50,144 nt of DNA, taken from Spirochaetales bacterium. Its GTDB lineage: Bacteria > Spirochaetota > Spirochaetia > Sphaerochaetales > Sphaerochaetaceae. Under the pieces are notes generated by a model. It was not told where the DNA came from, ran no database searches, and saw only the letters and a program-made list of their open reading frames with translations. Made by a program: the position numbers and the translations under genes. Within the stretch, counting starts at the first letter, position 1, and every line of letters begins with the position of its first letter. Where the stretch lies: contig JAFUXI010000012.1 of the NCBI GenBank assembly GCA_017470995.1, positions 1-50,144 on the forward strand, given 5' to 3'. Shown here in pieces: positions 16,259 through 25,122 of this stretch.

Positions 16259-17446
16259 ATGGATCTTTTTGACAAGTTTTCAGACAAAAACAGCAATTAT
16301 CAGAAGGCATTGGAAGCCCGCAGTGCCAATATATACCCATATTTTCACTGTCTCGAGTCCCGCCAGGCCCCCGAAGTCATCATGGAAGGCAAGCGCCGCA
16401 TCATGCTGGGATCCAACAATTACCTCGGACTGACTTCCGAAAAATCCGTGATTGATGCCGGCATCATGGCCCTGGAAAAATACGGAACGGGCTGCTCCGG
16501 ATCGAGATTCCTCAACGGAACCCTGGATCTTCACCTCAAGCTCGAGAAGGAACTTTCTGCATTCCTGCACAAGGAAGCGGCAATGACATTCTCCACCGGT
16601 TTTCAGAGCAACCTGGGCATCCTGAGCGCCATCTGCACCAAGGGCGACTACATCATCTGCGACCGCGAGAACCACGCCAGCATCTACGACGGCGCAAAGC
16701 TCTCCTACGCCGAGATGGTCCGCTACTTCCACAACGATATGGACAGCCTCGAGCGTGTGCTCCAGAAGCTCGGTCCCGATACCCCCAAGCTCATCGTAAC
16801 CGACGGAGTCTTCTCCATGAGCGGCGATATCGCCAAACTCCCTGACATCGTGGATCTGGCACACAGATACAACGCCCGCATCATGGTGGACGATTCCCAC
16901 GGAGTCGGCACAGTCGGCGAAGGCGGCAGAGGAACCGCCTCCTACTTCGGCCTCGAGGACCAGGTGGACATCATCATGGGAACCTTCAGCAAGTCCTTTG
17001 CAAGCCTCGGAGGCTTTGCAGTTGCTTCGGAACCGGTCATCGACTACATGCGCCACATGTCCAGACCCTACATTTTCTCGGCAAGCCTTACCCCTGCAAA
17101 TGCAGCTACGGCTACTGCCGCGCTGGAGAACCTTGCAGCCCATCCGGAACTGAAGGACCAGCTTGCAACTGCCGCAGCATGGCTCAGAAGCGCCCTCAAG
17201 GAGCGTGGCGTGAGGTTCAAGGAAACCCTCACCCCTATTGTCCCGATCTACACGACAGACAGATACACCACGCTGCGCATCGTGCATGACCTCTATGAGG
17301 AAGGCGTATTCGTCAACGCCGTTCTTCCGCCTGCCACAGCCGAGAACGAGTGTCTCATCCGCACCAGCCTCATGGCAAACATCAGCCGCCCCCTAATCGA
17401 GGAAGCTGCCGACAAGATTGCCGAGGTGCTGGGAAGGTATCTGTAG
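16259..17446 (+). CDS. Serine palmitoyltransferase-like PLP enzyme (alpha-oxoamine synthase family)
   Basis: 395 residues of the alpha-oxoamine synthase family (with BioF, KBL, HemA). PLP residues: His139 in ENHASIYDG, Asp211 and His214 in VDDSHGVG, and Lys245 in GTFSKSFAS. The FSKS form around the lysine, GSNNYLGLT and CSGSRFLNGTLDLHLKLE closely resemble bacterial serine palmitoyltransferases such as those of Bacteroides and Sphingomonas, which join serine and palmitoyl-CoA in sphingolipid synthesis; KBL and BioF usually read LGKA there. Alternative: an AONS/KBL enzyme of other specificity. No other sphingolipid gene is next to it. The length fits the family. Confidence 0.78.
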   Translation: MDLFDKFSDKNSNYQKALEARSANIYPYFHCLESRQAPEVIMEGKRRIMLGSNNYLGLTSEKSVIDAGIMALEKYGTGCSGSRFLNGTLDLHLKLEKELSAFLHKEAAMTFSTGFQSNLGILSAICTKGDYIICDRENHASIYDGAKLSYAEMVRYFHNDMDSLERVLQKLGPDTPKLIVTDGVFSMSGDIAKLPDIVDLAHRYNARIMVDDSHGVGTVGEGGRGTASYFGLEDQVDIIMGTFSKSFASLGGFAVASEPVIDYMRHMSRPYIFSASLTPANAATATAALENLAAHPELKDQLATAAAWLRSALKERGVRFKETLTPIVPIYTTDRYTTLRIVHDLYEEGVFVNAVLPPATAENECLIRTSLMANISRPLIEEAADKIAEVLGRYL

Positions 17447-17507
17447 GTTTACTGTCAAAAACCTTCATCATAATTCTCTCTGAATCAATCCAGCTATTGT
17501 AATTCCT

Positions 17508-17521
17508 TGATATAGATATCA
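17508..17521. promoter_or_regulatory. Perfect dyad upstream of the LysR gene
   Basis: TGATAT and ATATCA separated by AG form a perfect 14-bp dyad centred about 41 bases before the predicted transcription start at 17556. This is where a LysR protein often binds for autoregulation. I did not find the same dyad before the catabolic operon at 27.4 kb. Confidence 0.45.
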
Positions 17522-17540
17522 GGTTTTATTCCAGGCCATA

Positions 17541-17549
17541 TGCTATAAT
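17541..17549 (+). promoter_or_regulatory. Extended -10 promoter of the LysR gene, leaderless type
   Basis: TGCTATAAT is an extended -10 element with a perfect TATAAT at 17544-17549. The ATG starts exactly 7 nt later and has no ribosome binding site. Confidence 0.6.
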
Positions 17550-17555
17550 GGCAAT

Positions 17556-18449
17556 ATGCTTAAATACCTTGACTATGAGATGCTGATAGAGCTGTACAAC
17601 AGCAACAGCATAACTACTGCCGCACAACGTCTTTATATCACCCAGCCTGCATTGACGAAATGGATTCACAGGCTCGAAAACGATTTGGGTGTAATTCTCG
17701 TGAACAGAAATACAAAAGGAGTTGAATTCACCCCCGAAGGCGAACATCTCGTGCACTTTGCCTCTCTTGCTATGGAGAACTACAGGACCGAGCTACTCCA
17801 GCTCCAAGGCCTCAAGGAACAGCATGACAATACTGTCTCCCTCATGGGAGCAGGTTCACTTGTAACGCATTTCCTTCCGAAAATGCTTGGAATCTTCAAA
17901 GATCAGAACAAGGATGTCCAATACAGACTGCGTTTCAGCGGCAGCAACACCGTCGCAAAAGAAGTTTATGACGGATCTACTTCCCTTGGATTCATCAGAG
18001 GAGAACCTTGGACAAAATGCGAGAAAGCCGTAATCAGAACAGAATATGCCGCAATTGTGTCCAGAGATCCGATAAAAATGGAAATGCTCCCCTATCTCCC
18101 CAGAATTGATGCCGCATTGAGCGACAGTGCCAAGATGTTCATAAACAACTGGTGGAGGGACAATTATGCCATCTCACCGACAATTGCAATGATTGTTCCG
18201 AATATTGCGACCTGTGTTCAGATGGTTCAAGAAGGTCTTGGCTACAGTATTATCATCTCTTCGGATGTTTATGAAGGAATCGAGGGGCTGAACATCTACC
18301 CGCTTCTGGACAAAAAGAAGAAATACGTCAAGAGAAACGACTACATGATTTGGAACAAGGACTATGAGAAGAACTCAGCAACCCTGTCATTCATGGAATT
18401 CGCTTTCGATTACTTCAAGAGCACTCAGGAAAAGAAACTACCCGAATAA
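17556..18449 (+). CDS. LysR family transcriptional regulator
   Basis: 297 residues. The N-terminal winged helix-turn-helix covers residues 4-60 (LYNSNSITTAAQRLYITQPALTKWIHRLE), and the remainder is the two-lobed effector-binding domain. It faces the end of the TTT-transporter operon and shares the terminator region with it, so it is the likely local regulator of that carboxylate operon, responding to its substrate. This is inferred from position. The start is set by the homology and by an extended -10 box 7 nt before the ATG; there is no Shine-Dalgarno. Confidence 0.88.
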   Translation: MLKYLDYEMLIELYNSNSITTAAQRLYITQPALTKWIHRLENDLGVILVNRNTKGVEFTPEGEHLVHFASLAMENYRTELLQLQGLKEQHDNTVSLMGAGSLVTHFLPKMLGIFKDQNKDVQYRLRFSGSNTVAKEVYDGSTSLGFIRGEPWTKCEKAVIRTEYAAIVSRDPIKMEMLPYLPRIDAALSDSAKMFINNWWRDNYAISPTIAMIVPNIATCVQMVQEGLGYSIIISSDVYEGIEGLNIYPLLDKKKKYVKRNDYMIWNKDYEKNSATLSFMEFAFDYFKSTQEKKLPE

Positions 18450-18451
18450 CG

Positions 18452-18483
18452 AAAAAGGACCCGGCAGAAACTCCACCGGGTCC
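18452..18483 (-). terminator. Rho-independent terminator of the TTT/aldolase operon
   Basis: On the minus strand GGACCCGG (18483-18476) and CCGGGTCC (18464-18457) form a perfect 8-bp stem with an 11-nt loop, followed by TTTTT (18456-18452). It lies 26 bp past the aldolase stop. On the plus strand the stem is preceded, not followed, by the A-run, so it works mainly for the minus strand. Confidence 0.85.
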
Positions 18484-18508
18484 AGAGCTGGGATTGTTAT
18501 GGGAAAAA

Positions 18509-19303
18509 TTACTTGTTTGCTTTCATCTCAGCAAACTGAGCAACCTTTGAATTGAGGGCCTTCTTTACCAGAGCCATGTCGGAACCTACGGTGAACATCT
18601 TGCATCCGAGATTTCTTACATAGTCGAAGTCTTCCTGTGAAGTAAGTCCCCCAAGACCGGCATCACCCAGAATGACCTTTGAAGCGGAGATTCTTCTACA
18701 GAGACCCTCGACAATCTTCCTGACCTCCGGAGTGACCTTTCCGCCATATCCGAGATCCAGAGAGAGATCTCTGGCTCCTATGCGCAGGACATCGATTCCG
18801 GACTCAAGTATCTCGTCAAGATTATCGATTCCTTGTTGACTCTCAATCATTCCTATGCACATAACATTGCGGTTCACGAACTCCAGGTATTTCTCATCGG
18901 AGACATAGCCGTATTTCGAAGCGCGGGCAGAATCACCATAACCTCTGTGACCGACTGGTGCGAATTTCACTTCATTGACCGCATGTCTGGCCTGTTCGGC
19001 GGTATCTATATGGGGAAAAATGACTCCCATGACACCGGCCTCAAGCACCTGGAGAATCAGGCCATCCTCATGACTGGGAATCCTCATGATGGGAACTGCA
19101 CCACCAAGCTGGACGGCACGGAAGAGGTTCTCTGCAGATTCGATGTTATGAACGAAATGCTCGCCTTCGATGAAGACATAGTCCAGTCCGGAATATGCTG
19201 CCATCTCGGCAATCAACGTCGATCTGCTTCTGACCTGGCAACCCAGAACGGGCTCGCCGGCTTTCATTTTGTCAAACATCTTGTTTTCTTCAATGAGATT
19301 CAT
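18509..19303 (-). CDS. HpcH/HpaI family class II aldolase
   Basis: 264 residues. Class II pyruvate-aldolase motifs are visible: YVFIEGEHFVHN (catalytic His), HRGYGDSARAS (substrate Arg), CIGMIESQQGI (metal Glu) and IGARDLSLDLG (metal Asp). Such enzymes cleave 4-hydroxy-2-oxo or related acids to pyruvate plus an aldehyde or oxoacid. It is the last gene of the operon, and an AAAGGAG site 8 bp before the ATG supports the start. Here it probably performs the carbon-carbon cleavage step for the carboxylate brought in by TctCBA. The true substrate is not known. Confidence 0.88.
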   Translation of the reverse strand: MNLIEENKMFDKMKAGEPVLGCQVRSRSTLIAEMAAYSGLDYVFIEGEHFVHNIESAENLFRAVQLGGAVPIMRIPSHEDGLILQVLEAGVMGVIFPHIDTAEQARHAVNEVKFAPVGHRGYGDSARASKYGYVSDEKYLEFVNRNVMCIGMIESQQGIDNLDEILESGIDVLRIGARDLSLDLGYGGKVTPEVRKIVEGLCRRISASKVILGDAGLGGLTSQEDFDYVRNLGCKMFTVGSDMALVKKALNSKVAQFAEMKANK

Positions 19304-19316
19304 TGCAAAAGCTCCT

Positions 19317-20270
19317 TTATTTTACAACCACAGCAGGTTCTTCGACCTCAAGGCCGTTGATAACTGCATAGCAGCCTCTGGCGGCAGCCATCGAAGCCCT
19401 TATAAGGGAATCTTCCGAACTGCCTGCATTGTGAGGCGTCATTATGACGTTTTCGAATCCGAACAGTGGATTGTCCATCGATGTCGGTTCCTCGACGGTA
19501 ACATCGAGTCCTGCTCCTGCGATGCGGTTCTCCTGCAGGGCCCTGATGAGGGCAGCCTCATCCACAATCGTACCGCGTGCGGTATTGATGAAGAATGCAG
19601 TCGGCTTCATGCATGCGAACTCGGACTCCCCTATGCTGTTCTTTGTTTCCGGAGTTGCCGGAACATGAACGGAAATGAAATCAGCCTGTGAGAAAAGCTC
19701 CTTTTTTGAGGAAACAAGCTCAATCCCTGAAATTGAACCCGGCTTCACATAAGGGTCATAGGCAATAACGTTCATTCCAAGGCCGTTCTTGCAGATTCCA
19801 GCAGTAATCGAACCGATATGACCTATTCCCACCAGCCCCAGAGTCTTCCCCTGGAGTTCAATTGCCTTGACTTTGCGTCCCTTATCAAACTGATTCGACT
19901 TGTAGAGGTCCTCTCTGATTTTGATCTTCTTAGCAAGAGACATGATGAGAGTCACGGCATGCTCTGCAACTGCAACGCTATTGGTGCCCACGTTGCGCAG
20001 GACCGTGATTCCGTGTTCCCTGCAGTAGTCGACATCTACGCTGTCCACTCCTGCTCCATGGCGGGCAATGACCTTGAGGTCTGTTGCTTTCTCAAGCACG
20101 TCCCTGCTGAGCACTGCAAGCCTTGCAATGACAGCCTGACAGCCCTGAAGATCTTCGACAAGTGTGGCAGGGTCTATCCCACGCCCGTATTTGACGGTTA
20201 CTCCTTTCGAACGAAGCCAGTCCATGCCCTTATCCGACATGGATTCGGTAACAAGCAAAGTAAAACTCAT
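19317..20270 (-). CDS. D-isomer specific 2-hydroxyacid dehydrogenase
   Basis: 317 residues of the SerA/GyaR-like family. The Rossmann motif is GLVGIGHIGS (residues about 145-154), the catalytic Arg is in INTARGTIVDEAAL, the Glu in GLDVTVEEP, and the His in MTPHNAGSSED. NAD(P)H-linked conversion between a 2-oxoacid and a D-2-hydroxyacid is expected; in this operon it may reduce the oxoacid made by the aldolase or oxidise a hydroxyacid before cleavage. AAAGGAGG lies just upstream, inside the end of tctA, with one base between the genes. Confidence 0.9.
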   Translation of the reverse strand: MSFTLLVTESMSDKGMDWLRSKGVTVKYGRGIDPATLVEDLQGCQAVIARLAVLSRDVLEKATDLKVIARHGAGVDSVDVDYCREHGITVLRNVGTNSVAVAEHAVTLIMSLAKKIKIREDLYKSNQFDKGRKVKAIELQGKTLGLVGIGHIGSITAGICKNGLGMNVIAYDPYVKPGSISGIELVSSKKELFSQADFISVHVPATPETKNSIGESEFACMKPTAFFINTARGTIVDEAALIRALQENRIAGAGLDVTVEEPTSMDNPLFGFENVIMTPHNAGSSEDSLIRASMAAARGCYAVINGLEVEEPAVVVK

Positions 20271-20271
20271 A

Positions 20272-21762
20272 TCACGCCTCCTTTATCGCCGGCTTTTTCC
20301 TGTGAAGCAGGTATTTCACAATGGCATAAACGATGAAGAATACCGTCATGAGGATGAGAATCAGCGAAAGCGGTCTGGTGAAAAAGATTCCCATTCCGTT
20401 CTCCGTGATAATCATCGACTGGAAGAACGCATTCTCGACCGTTGAAGTGAGAATCAATGCAACGACAATCGGCGTTACCGGGAAGCCACCCTTCTTCATG
20501 AAGAAAGCGATTGTTCCGATGACAAGGGCCGTCATGATGTCGAAGTAGCTGTTTCTGATTGCATAACAGCCGATTATCACCAAGGATGCAACGACTGGAC
20601 AGACAAGACCTTTCGGGATTCTCAGGACATGCACGAAGCCTCTCAGACCGCCCATTGCAACGAAGTACATCATGAGGTTGATGACGAACAGACCTATCAG
20701 GATGCTGTAGACAACTCCAGGCTGGTCATTGAAGATGTTCGGCCCCGGAGTCAGGCCGTGAAGCATCAGGGCTCCGAGAAGGATAGCCGTAGATGAGTTT
20801 CCGGGAACACCAAGTGCCATTGTAGGAATCAGGGTTCCGCCGGTAACTGAATTGTTTCCGCTTTCTGAGGCTGCAACACCCTCGATGGCACCATGACCGA
20901 ATTCCTCGGGATGCTTGGAAGCTCTCTTGGTCTCGTTCCAGGCCATGAAACAGGAAATAGCAGAACCTGTTCCCGGAATAATACCGATGATTGTACCGAT
21001 TATACTTCCCCTGGCAATTGCACCGACTGTCTTCCTCCTTTCTTCCTTATCCGGGAAGAGTTTTCCGGAGAGCTTTCCTTCGAACTTGGCCTGCCTTTTG
21101 GCCTTAGGTAGACACATATTGATGATCTCAGGAACAGCGAATAGACCTACCAACGTCGGGACCAGCTCCAGTCCACCTAGAAGATTGACGTTGCCGAACG
21201 TGAAACGCGGGAAACCGGTGATGATATCCATTCCAATCGTAGCAAGGAAGATACCGAATCCACCTGCAACAAGGGCCTTGACCATGCTCTTTTCATCAAG
21301 AGAGCAAATAATGCTCATTCCGAAAAGACCAATCGCAAAGAATTCGGGAGGACCGAACCTCAGAGCGAACTTCGCAAGAAGCGGTCCGAAGGAAATCAGA
21401 ACGATGGCTGAGAACAATCCGCCTATTGTGGATGCCCATACACTCATTCGCAGAGCGTTCCAGGCTTTTCCTTTTTTTGCCAGCGGAGCTCCATCAAGAA
21501 CGGTGGCAGCGGCGGCAGGTGTTCCGGGGATACCGAGAAGAATTGCGGAAATGGATCCGCCGTATTCGGCACCGCAGTAGCTTCCGCACATCACCAACAT
21601 GGCATAAGCCGGGTTCATTCCGAAAGTAACGGGAACAAGCAGTGATAATGCCAAAGTACTGGTAAGACCTGGAATGGCTCCGAACACGATACCCATGCAC
21701 AGACCAAGGAACATGGAGATGATACCGCGAATAGAAAATACAATGCCCAATGCGCTTAACAT
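20272..21762 (-). CDS. tctA: Tripartite tricarboxylate transporter, large membrane subunit TctA
   Basis: 496 residues, about twelve membrane segments. Family blocks visible include GLTSTLALSLLVPVTFGM, CGAEYGGSISAILLGIPGTPAA near residues 60-80, GTIIGIIPGTGSAISCF and GVPGNSSTAILLGALMLHG. TctA is the main channel of the TTT systems, driven by an ion gradient and fed by a periplasmic binding protein. It has an AAGGAGGGG site and lies between tctB and the dehydrogenase gene. Confidence 0.95.
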   Translation of the reverse strand: MLSALGIVFSIRGIISMFLGLCMGIVFGAIPGLTSTLALSLLVPVTFGMNPAYAMLVMCGSYCGAEYGGSISAILLGIPGTPAAAATVLDGAPLAKKGKAWNALRMSVWASTIGGLFSAIVLISFGPLLAKFALRFGPPEFFAIGLFGMSIICSLDEKSMVKALVAGGFGIFLATIGMDIITGFPRFTFGNVNLLGGLELVPTLVGLFAVPEIINMCLPKAKRQAKFEGKLSGKLFPDKEERRKTVGAIARGSIIGTIIGIIPGTGSAISCFMAWNETKRASKHPEEFGHGAIEGVAASESGNNSVTGGTLIPTMALGVPGNSSTAILLGALMLHGLTPGPNIFNDQPGVVYSILIGLFVINLMMYFVAMGGLRGFVHVLRIPKGLVCPVVASLVIIGCYAIRNSYFDIMTALVIGTIAFFMKKGGFPVTPIVVALILTSTVENAFFQSMIITENGMGIFFTRPLSLILILMTVFFIVYAIVKYLLHRKKPAIKEA

Positions 21763-21773
21763 CTATCCCCTCC

Positions 21774-22241
21774 TTATCCTATATATACATGCAACCATGC
21801 AATAAACACGCCATATGTAACTGCCGTAGCGACTGCAGCCGTTGGTATCACTTTTTTCCAGCTGATGCCGGAGAGAAATCCGATGGCACAGATGACTATC
21901 GGCATTGAAATAAAGAAATTTATCAGTTTGAACGAAACGAAGAACAGAAGAATGATTACAATCTTGATTGCAGAAACAAGGCTTTCATGCGCATCAAGCC
22001 AAGAAACGGTACCTTCGCCTTCCTGATTTGCGGGAATGGGAGACCCTTCCTTTTCCTTTCCCCTGTTCTTGAAATACTTGACCAGACTGTTGGTCAGAAC
22101 AACCAACGAGAAAATTATCATTATCCCGAATGCAACCAGCGGCATCCACTTTGCATTGGGTTTTCTGAAAGACTGAGTATATATTGAACCTGCAATGCCC
22201 AACGCAAGCATGAAGGAACTTACAATAATCTCATACAACAT
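21774..22241 (-). CDS. tctB: Tripartite tricarboxylate transporter, small membrane subunit TctB
   Basis: 155 residues with four hydrophobic segments and a hydrophilic loop of about 30 residues in the middle (residues 58-85, rich in Lys, Glu and Pro). The size, topology and place between tctC and tctA identify the poorly conserved TctB subunit. A GGAGG site precedes the ATG. Confidence 0.88.
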   Translation of the reverse strand: MLYEIIVSSFMLALGIAGSIYTQSFRKPNAKWMPLVAFGIMIIFSLVVLTNSLVKYFKNRGKEKEGSPIPANQEGEGTVSWLDAHESLVSAIKIVIILLFFVSFKLINFFISMPIVICAIGFLSGISWKKVIPTAAVATAVTYGVFIAWLHVYIG

Positions 22242-22260
22242 ATCTTTCCTCCGATTAATA

Positions 22261-22299
22261 TTTTGGGTGGCCGTGCCTGAATAGCAGAGCCACCCAAAA
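22261..22299. repeat. Intercistronic stem-loop between tctC and tctB
   Basis: TTTTGGGTGGC (22261-22271) is perfectly complementary to GCCACCCAAAA (22289-22299) with a 17-nt loop. On the minus strand the stem is followed by an A+T-rich stretch but no clean U-run. It probably protects the 3' end of the tctC message and lowers read-through to tctBA. Confidence 0.7.
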
Positions 22300-22326
22300 C
22301 GGTCTCATTCAACAGAGATCAGAAAA

Positions 22327-23313
22327 TCACCACGGTTCTTTCTTATAGAACTCTGAATACATCTCGAACAGGTTCTCGTGTGCAGCCTTGAACTCCTCGG
22401 CATCCATGTATCTGAGCATTGTGCCGTTTGCCGCTGCATAAGCCTGATAGTCAGGGTTATTGACCATCTGCTGGATTGCATCTGACCAGAATTTGATTGC
22501 TGCTTCGCTCATGCCCTTCGGTCCGACGATTCCGCGCATTCCACCCATGACCAGATTGATTCCGTTCTCGGTGAAAGTCGGGATCGTGTTGAAAGCAGGC
22601 TCTCTCTCATCACTACCCATTGCAAGACCGATAACCTGATCCTGCTCCAGATAGTTGAGAACTGCATAGGCTGATGTCATTGCACAGTAGACATGTCCGC
22701 CAAGAACTGCAGCAGCTGAAGAAGCGGTATCCTCAAAAGGGACATCCTTGACTTCGATTCCTGCGTACTCTGCGAAGAGCTTGATTGCAATGTACTCGTC
22801 TCCGCCTGTTCCTGTATGAGCCATTGTGACCTTGCCCGGATTGGCCTTTGCATAGGCAATCAGATCCTGGAGGTTGTTGATGCCCCATGAGTTGTTCTTT
22901 GCGATGATAAGAAGCGGCGGTTCATAGGTGATGTTTCCGAGGTATGTGAAATCTTCAACACCGAAGGTTGCATCGCCTGAAACGATCGAGGCTGTTGCCG
23001 AAGGAATATTCAGGACACCGATTGTAAAGCCATCAGCAGGCTTTGAAAGAAGTGTGCTCCATCCGATAAGTCCTTCTGCTCCAGGGAGGTAGACGGGCTC
23101 AAGAGACTGGCCGATGATGCCCTCGAGGTAAGGCTGGAATGCACGGAACATTCTGTCCGAGCCACCACCGGCCTTGTAGGAAATGATGATCTCAGCCTTT
23201 CTGTTCAAAGAGAAGGTTTCATCAGTTGTTTTCTGTGCTTCACTAGCACCGCCTGCAAAGAGCAGCGAAGAAGCCAGAATAAGAATCAAACAAACAAGAA
23301 TTCCTTTTTTCAT
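22327..23313 (-). CDS. tctC: TTT substrate-binding protein TctC
   Basis: 328 residues. The signal peptide ends in SSLLFAGGASEA, a form frequent in spirochaete binding proteins. The mature protein is a Bug/TctC-type binding protein: an AEIIISYKAGGGSDRMFR block, a GWSTLLSKPADGFTIGVLN block, and VTMAHTGTGGDEYIA. These proteins catch di- or tricarboxylates in the periplasm. The ATG at 23313 has AAGGAG 8 bp upstream and begins the signal; the longer start at 23349 does not. It is followed by a stem-loop and tctB. Confidence 0.93.
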   Translation of the reverse strand: MKKGILVCLILILASSLLFAGGASEAQKTTDETFSLNRKAEIIISYKAGGGSDRMFRAFQPYLEGIIGQSLEPVYLPGAEGLIGWSTLLSKPADGFTIGVLNIPSATASIVSGDATFGVEDFTYLGNITYEPPLLIIAKNNSWGINNLQDLIAYAKANPGKVTMAHTGTGGDEYIAIKLFAEYAGIEVKDVPFEDTASSAAAVLGGHVYCAMTSAYAVLNYLEQDQVIGLAMGSDEREPAFNTIPTFTENGINLVMGGMRGIVGPKGMSEAAIKFWSDAIQQMVNNPDYQAYAAANGTMLRYMDAEEFKAAHENLFEMYSEFYKKEPW

Positions 23314-23358
23314 ATTAGTGCTCCTTTTTATTTTTTTGGCCCAAGCCAAATTATCAAA

Positions 23359-23664
23359 TTAAACTTCCACTCCCAGAAGCGGTGCATGCTGCTGGGCTCC
23401 GAAAACATCCGTATTCCCGATATCTCCGGCCGGTACCGGACGCGGGAAGGCAATCTTGATTGCCTGCGCCACATCGCAGTAGACGACTGTGACCCTGTCG
23501 ATATCGATGCCGTAAAGCTTTGAAACCAAAGCCGGCGTGATAATGCCCTTCTGCTTTACCCTTTCGTAATACTCGGGAACCTCGAACATGACATCAAGAG
23601 TCTGATTGAAAGGACCTGCATTCTTGCTTCTGACCAATCTTGCCAATTCACTCAGTTTAGCCAT
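23359..23664 (-). CDS. DUF4387 domain-containing protein
   Basis: 101 residues that fit DUF4387: LARLVRSKNAGPFNQTLDVMF at the start, a YERVKQKGIITPALV middle, and a C-terminal IAFPRPVPAGDIGNTDVFGAQQHAPL block. DUF4387 is typically found beside or fused to AtuA-like (DUF1446) proteins and probably forms a complex with them, as the small subunit of an unassigned enzyme. The ATG at 23664 has GAGGAGG 6 bp upstream; a longer frame to 23733 overlaps the AtuA gene without its own site. Confidence 0.88.
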   Translation of the reverse strand: MAKLSELARLVRSKNAGPFNQTLDVMFEVPEYYERVKQKGIITPALVSKLYGIDIDRVTVVYCDVAQAIKIAFPRPVPAGDIGNTDVFGAQQHAPLLGVEV

Positions 23665-23674
23665 TTCAACCTCC

Positions 23675-25030
23675 TCAGCAATCGACCATCTCAATTCTGA
23701 ACGGCTCAAGCGGATCATCGATCCAGATGACATGGTTCATATTGAATCTGAACACCTCACCCACCGGGATATCGGTCGGCGAGAACGGGAATGCGATGTT
23801 TCCCGCGTTGCATCTTCTTCCCTCGAAGTCGGTATGCAGAATCAGGCTGCGGGCAATTCCGATGATGACATTGGCCATGTCCTGGGTAGGAGCCACGATG
23901 TCAACTACAATCCCTATTTCGCTGGCAGGTCCGGGATTCATCTCCATGGAGCCCATCACGCCGTCTCTTCCATATCTGATGAAGGTAATCTTGTATGCAT
24001 CGGAATCAAGCCCCAGAACATCCTTCACTCTCTCGTTTGTAGTTTTTCTTATCTTTTCCAGATACTCATCGAGAATGGAAATCAGGCCGGGATCGTGGGT
24101 GCCGCCTATGGTGATTGCCCTGAATCCCAGGCTCTCCACACCCTCGAGCTTAACGGAGTAAGGCTTGGGCAGGAATCTGCTGCCTGTGACCTTGACGCGC
24201 CTGTCGTCGATCTGCTCGTAGGTACACTGCTGGACATCGATTATTCCGTCGGGTTCTGTTATCTGGAACGGATTGACGTTCTCATACAAGGTATGGGCCG
24301 CGGCGTTCACGCGTCTGACATGTTTGATCGGATTCGGGGGATCAAGGATGAATGAATCACCGTCGATATGGGCGACCATGGAGTCATGGGACTTCGGGAA
24401 CGAGCACGCTGCGCCGCACTCGATAATCTTTGAAGCATGCCACACGGGTCCGGGATTGCATCCCAGCATGAGTGGAACGGCAGCATAGATCGATGTGTCA
24501 GTTGCTCTTCCGCAGAGGACTATCTGCGCACCTTCGCTGATGGCCTTCTGAATCGGCTCCGGGCCCATTGCAGCGGTTATGTGCCTTGAATTGAGAATAG
24601 TCTCCTCATCCAACTGCTTGTTCCAGTCCAGCGGACTGATCTTTCCTTCCTTCAGTTTTGAAAGAACATACCGGGGATCCTGTTCGCTGTGAATCAGGGC
24701 CACTTTGGCGCTGAGGTTTTCTTCTTTCAGAATCTCCTTGATGATATCGAAGAGCCATGCAATGCCTTCATCCGAACCGGAACCACCGCTGGATCCGATG
24801 ATCAGGGGAATCTTGTGAGACAAGGCGGCCTTAACCAGAAGTCTGGCATCACGCTTGGTGGCCTGCCTTGAGCAGATTGCCTTGCCCATTCCCAGATAAT
24901 TCGGACCCGGGTCGCAGGAACCGCAGTCGCAGCCGAGAAATGCAGGATTCTGTTTCAGTGCGGTATTAAGGGATTCTTCAGGAAAACCATATCCGAGAAT
25001 TCCGGTTGCCGCATACATCGTTACTTTCAT
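23675..25030 (-). CDS. AtuA/DUF1446 family protein
   Basis: 451 residues of the acyclic terpene utilisation AtuA family: LGYGFPEESLNTAL near the start, the Cys-rich GCDCGSCDPGPNYLG block (about residues 33-47), IIGSSGGSGSDEGIAW, and a long C-terminal domain with ITIGGTHDPGLI. The biochemical role of the family is not settled; relatives occur in catabolic operons with transporters for carboxylates. It precedes the DUF4387 gene by 10 bp and follows the aconitase-like gene after a 92-bp gap that holds a weak stem-loop and a possible second promoter. Confidence 0.87.
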   Translation of the reverse strand: MKVTMYAATGILGYGFPEESLNTALKQNPAFLGCDCGSCDPGPNYLGMGKAICSRQATKRDARLLVKAALSHKIPLIIGSSGGSGSDEGIAWLFDIIKEILKEENLSAKVALIHSEQDPRYVLSKLKEGKISPLDWNKQLDEETILNSRHITAAMGPEPIQKAISEGAQIVLCGRATDTSIYAAVPLMLGCNPGPVWHASKIIECGAACSFPKSHDSMVAHIDGDSFILDPPNPIKHVRRVNAAAHTLYENVNPFQITEPDGIIDVQQCTYEQIDDRRVKVTGSRFLPKPYSVKLEGVESLGFRAITIGGTHDPGLISILDEYLEKIRKTTNERVKDVLGLDSDAYKITFIRYGRDGVMGSMEMNPGPASEIGIVVDIVAPTQDMANVIIGIARSLILHTDFEGRRCNAGNIAFPFSPTDIPVGEVFRFNMNHVIWIDDPLEPFRIEMVDC

Positions 25031-25122
25031 TAAAGCACCCCATGTAAAAAGTTATTTTCAGTATGGGGGACTGGCTTAGAAATGTAAAATTCAAAAAAAT
25101 CATCTTATGCCATAACTTTTGG

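Noticed and set aside
16280..17287. 335-aa open frame on the minus strand
   Set aside because: It mirrors the serine-palmitoyltransferase-like gene; no ribosome binding site, no recognisable domain, and odd His/Val/Cys-rich composition of an antisense frame.
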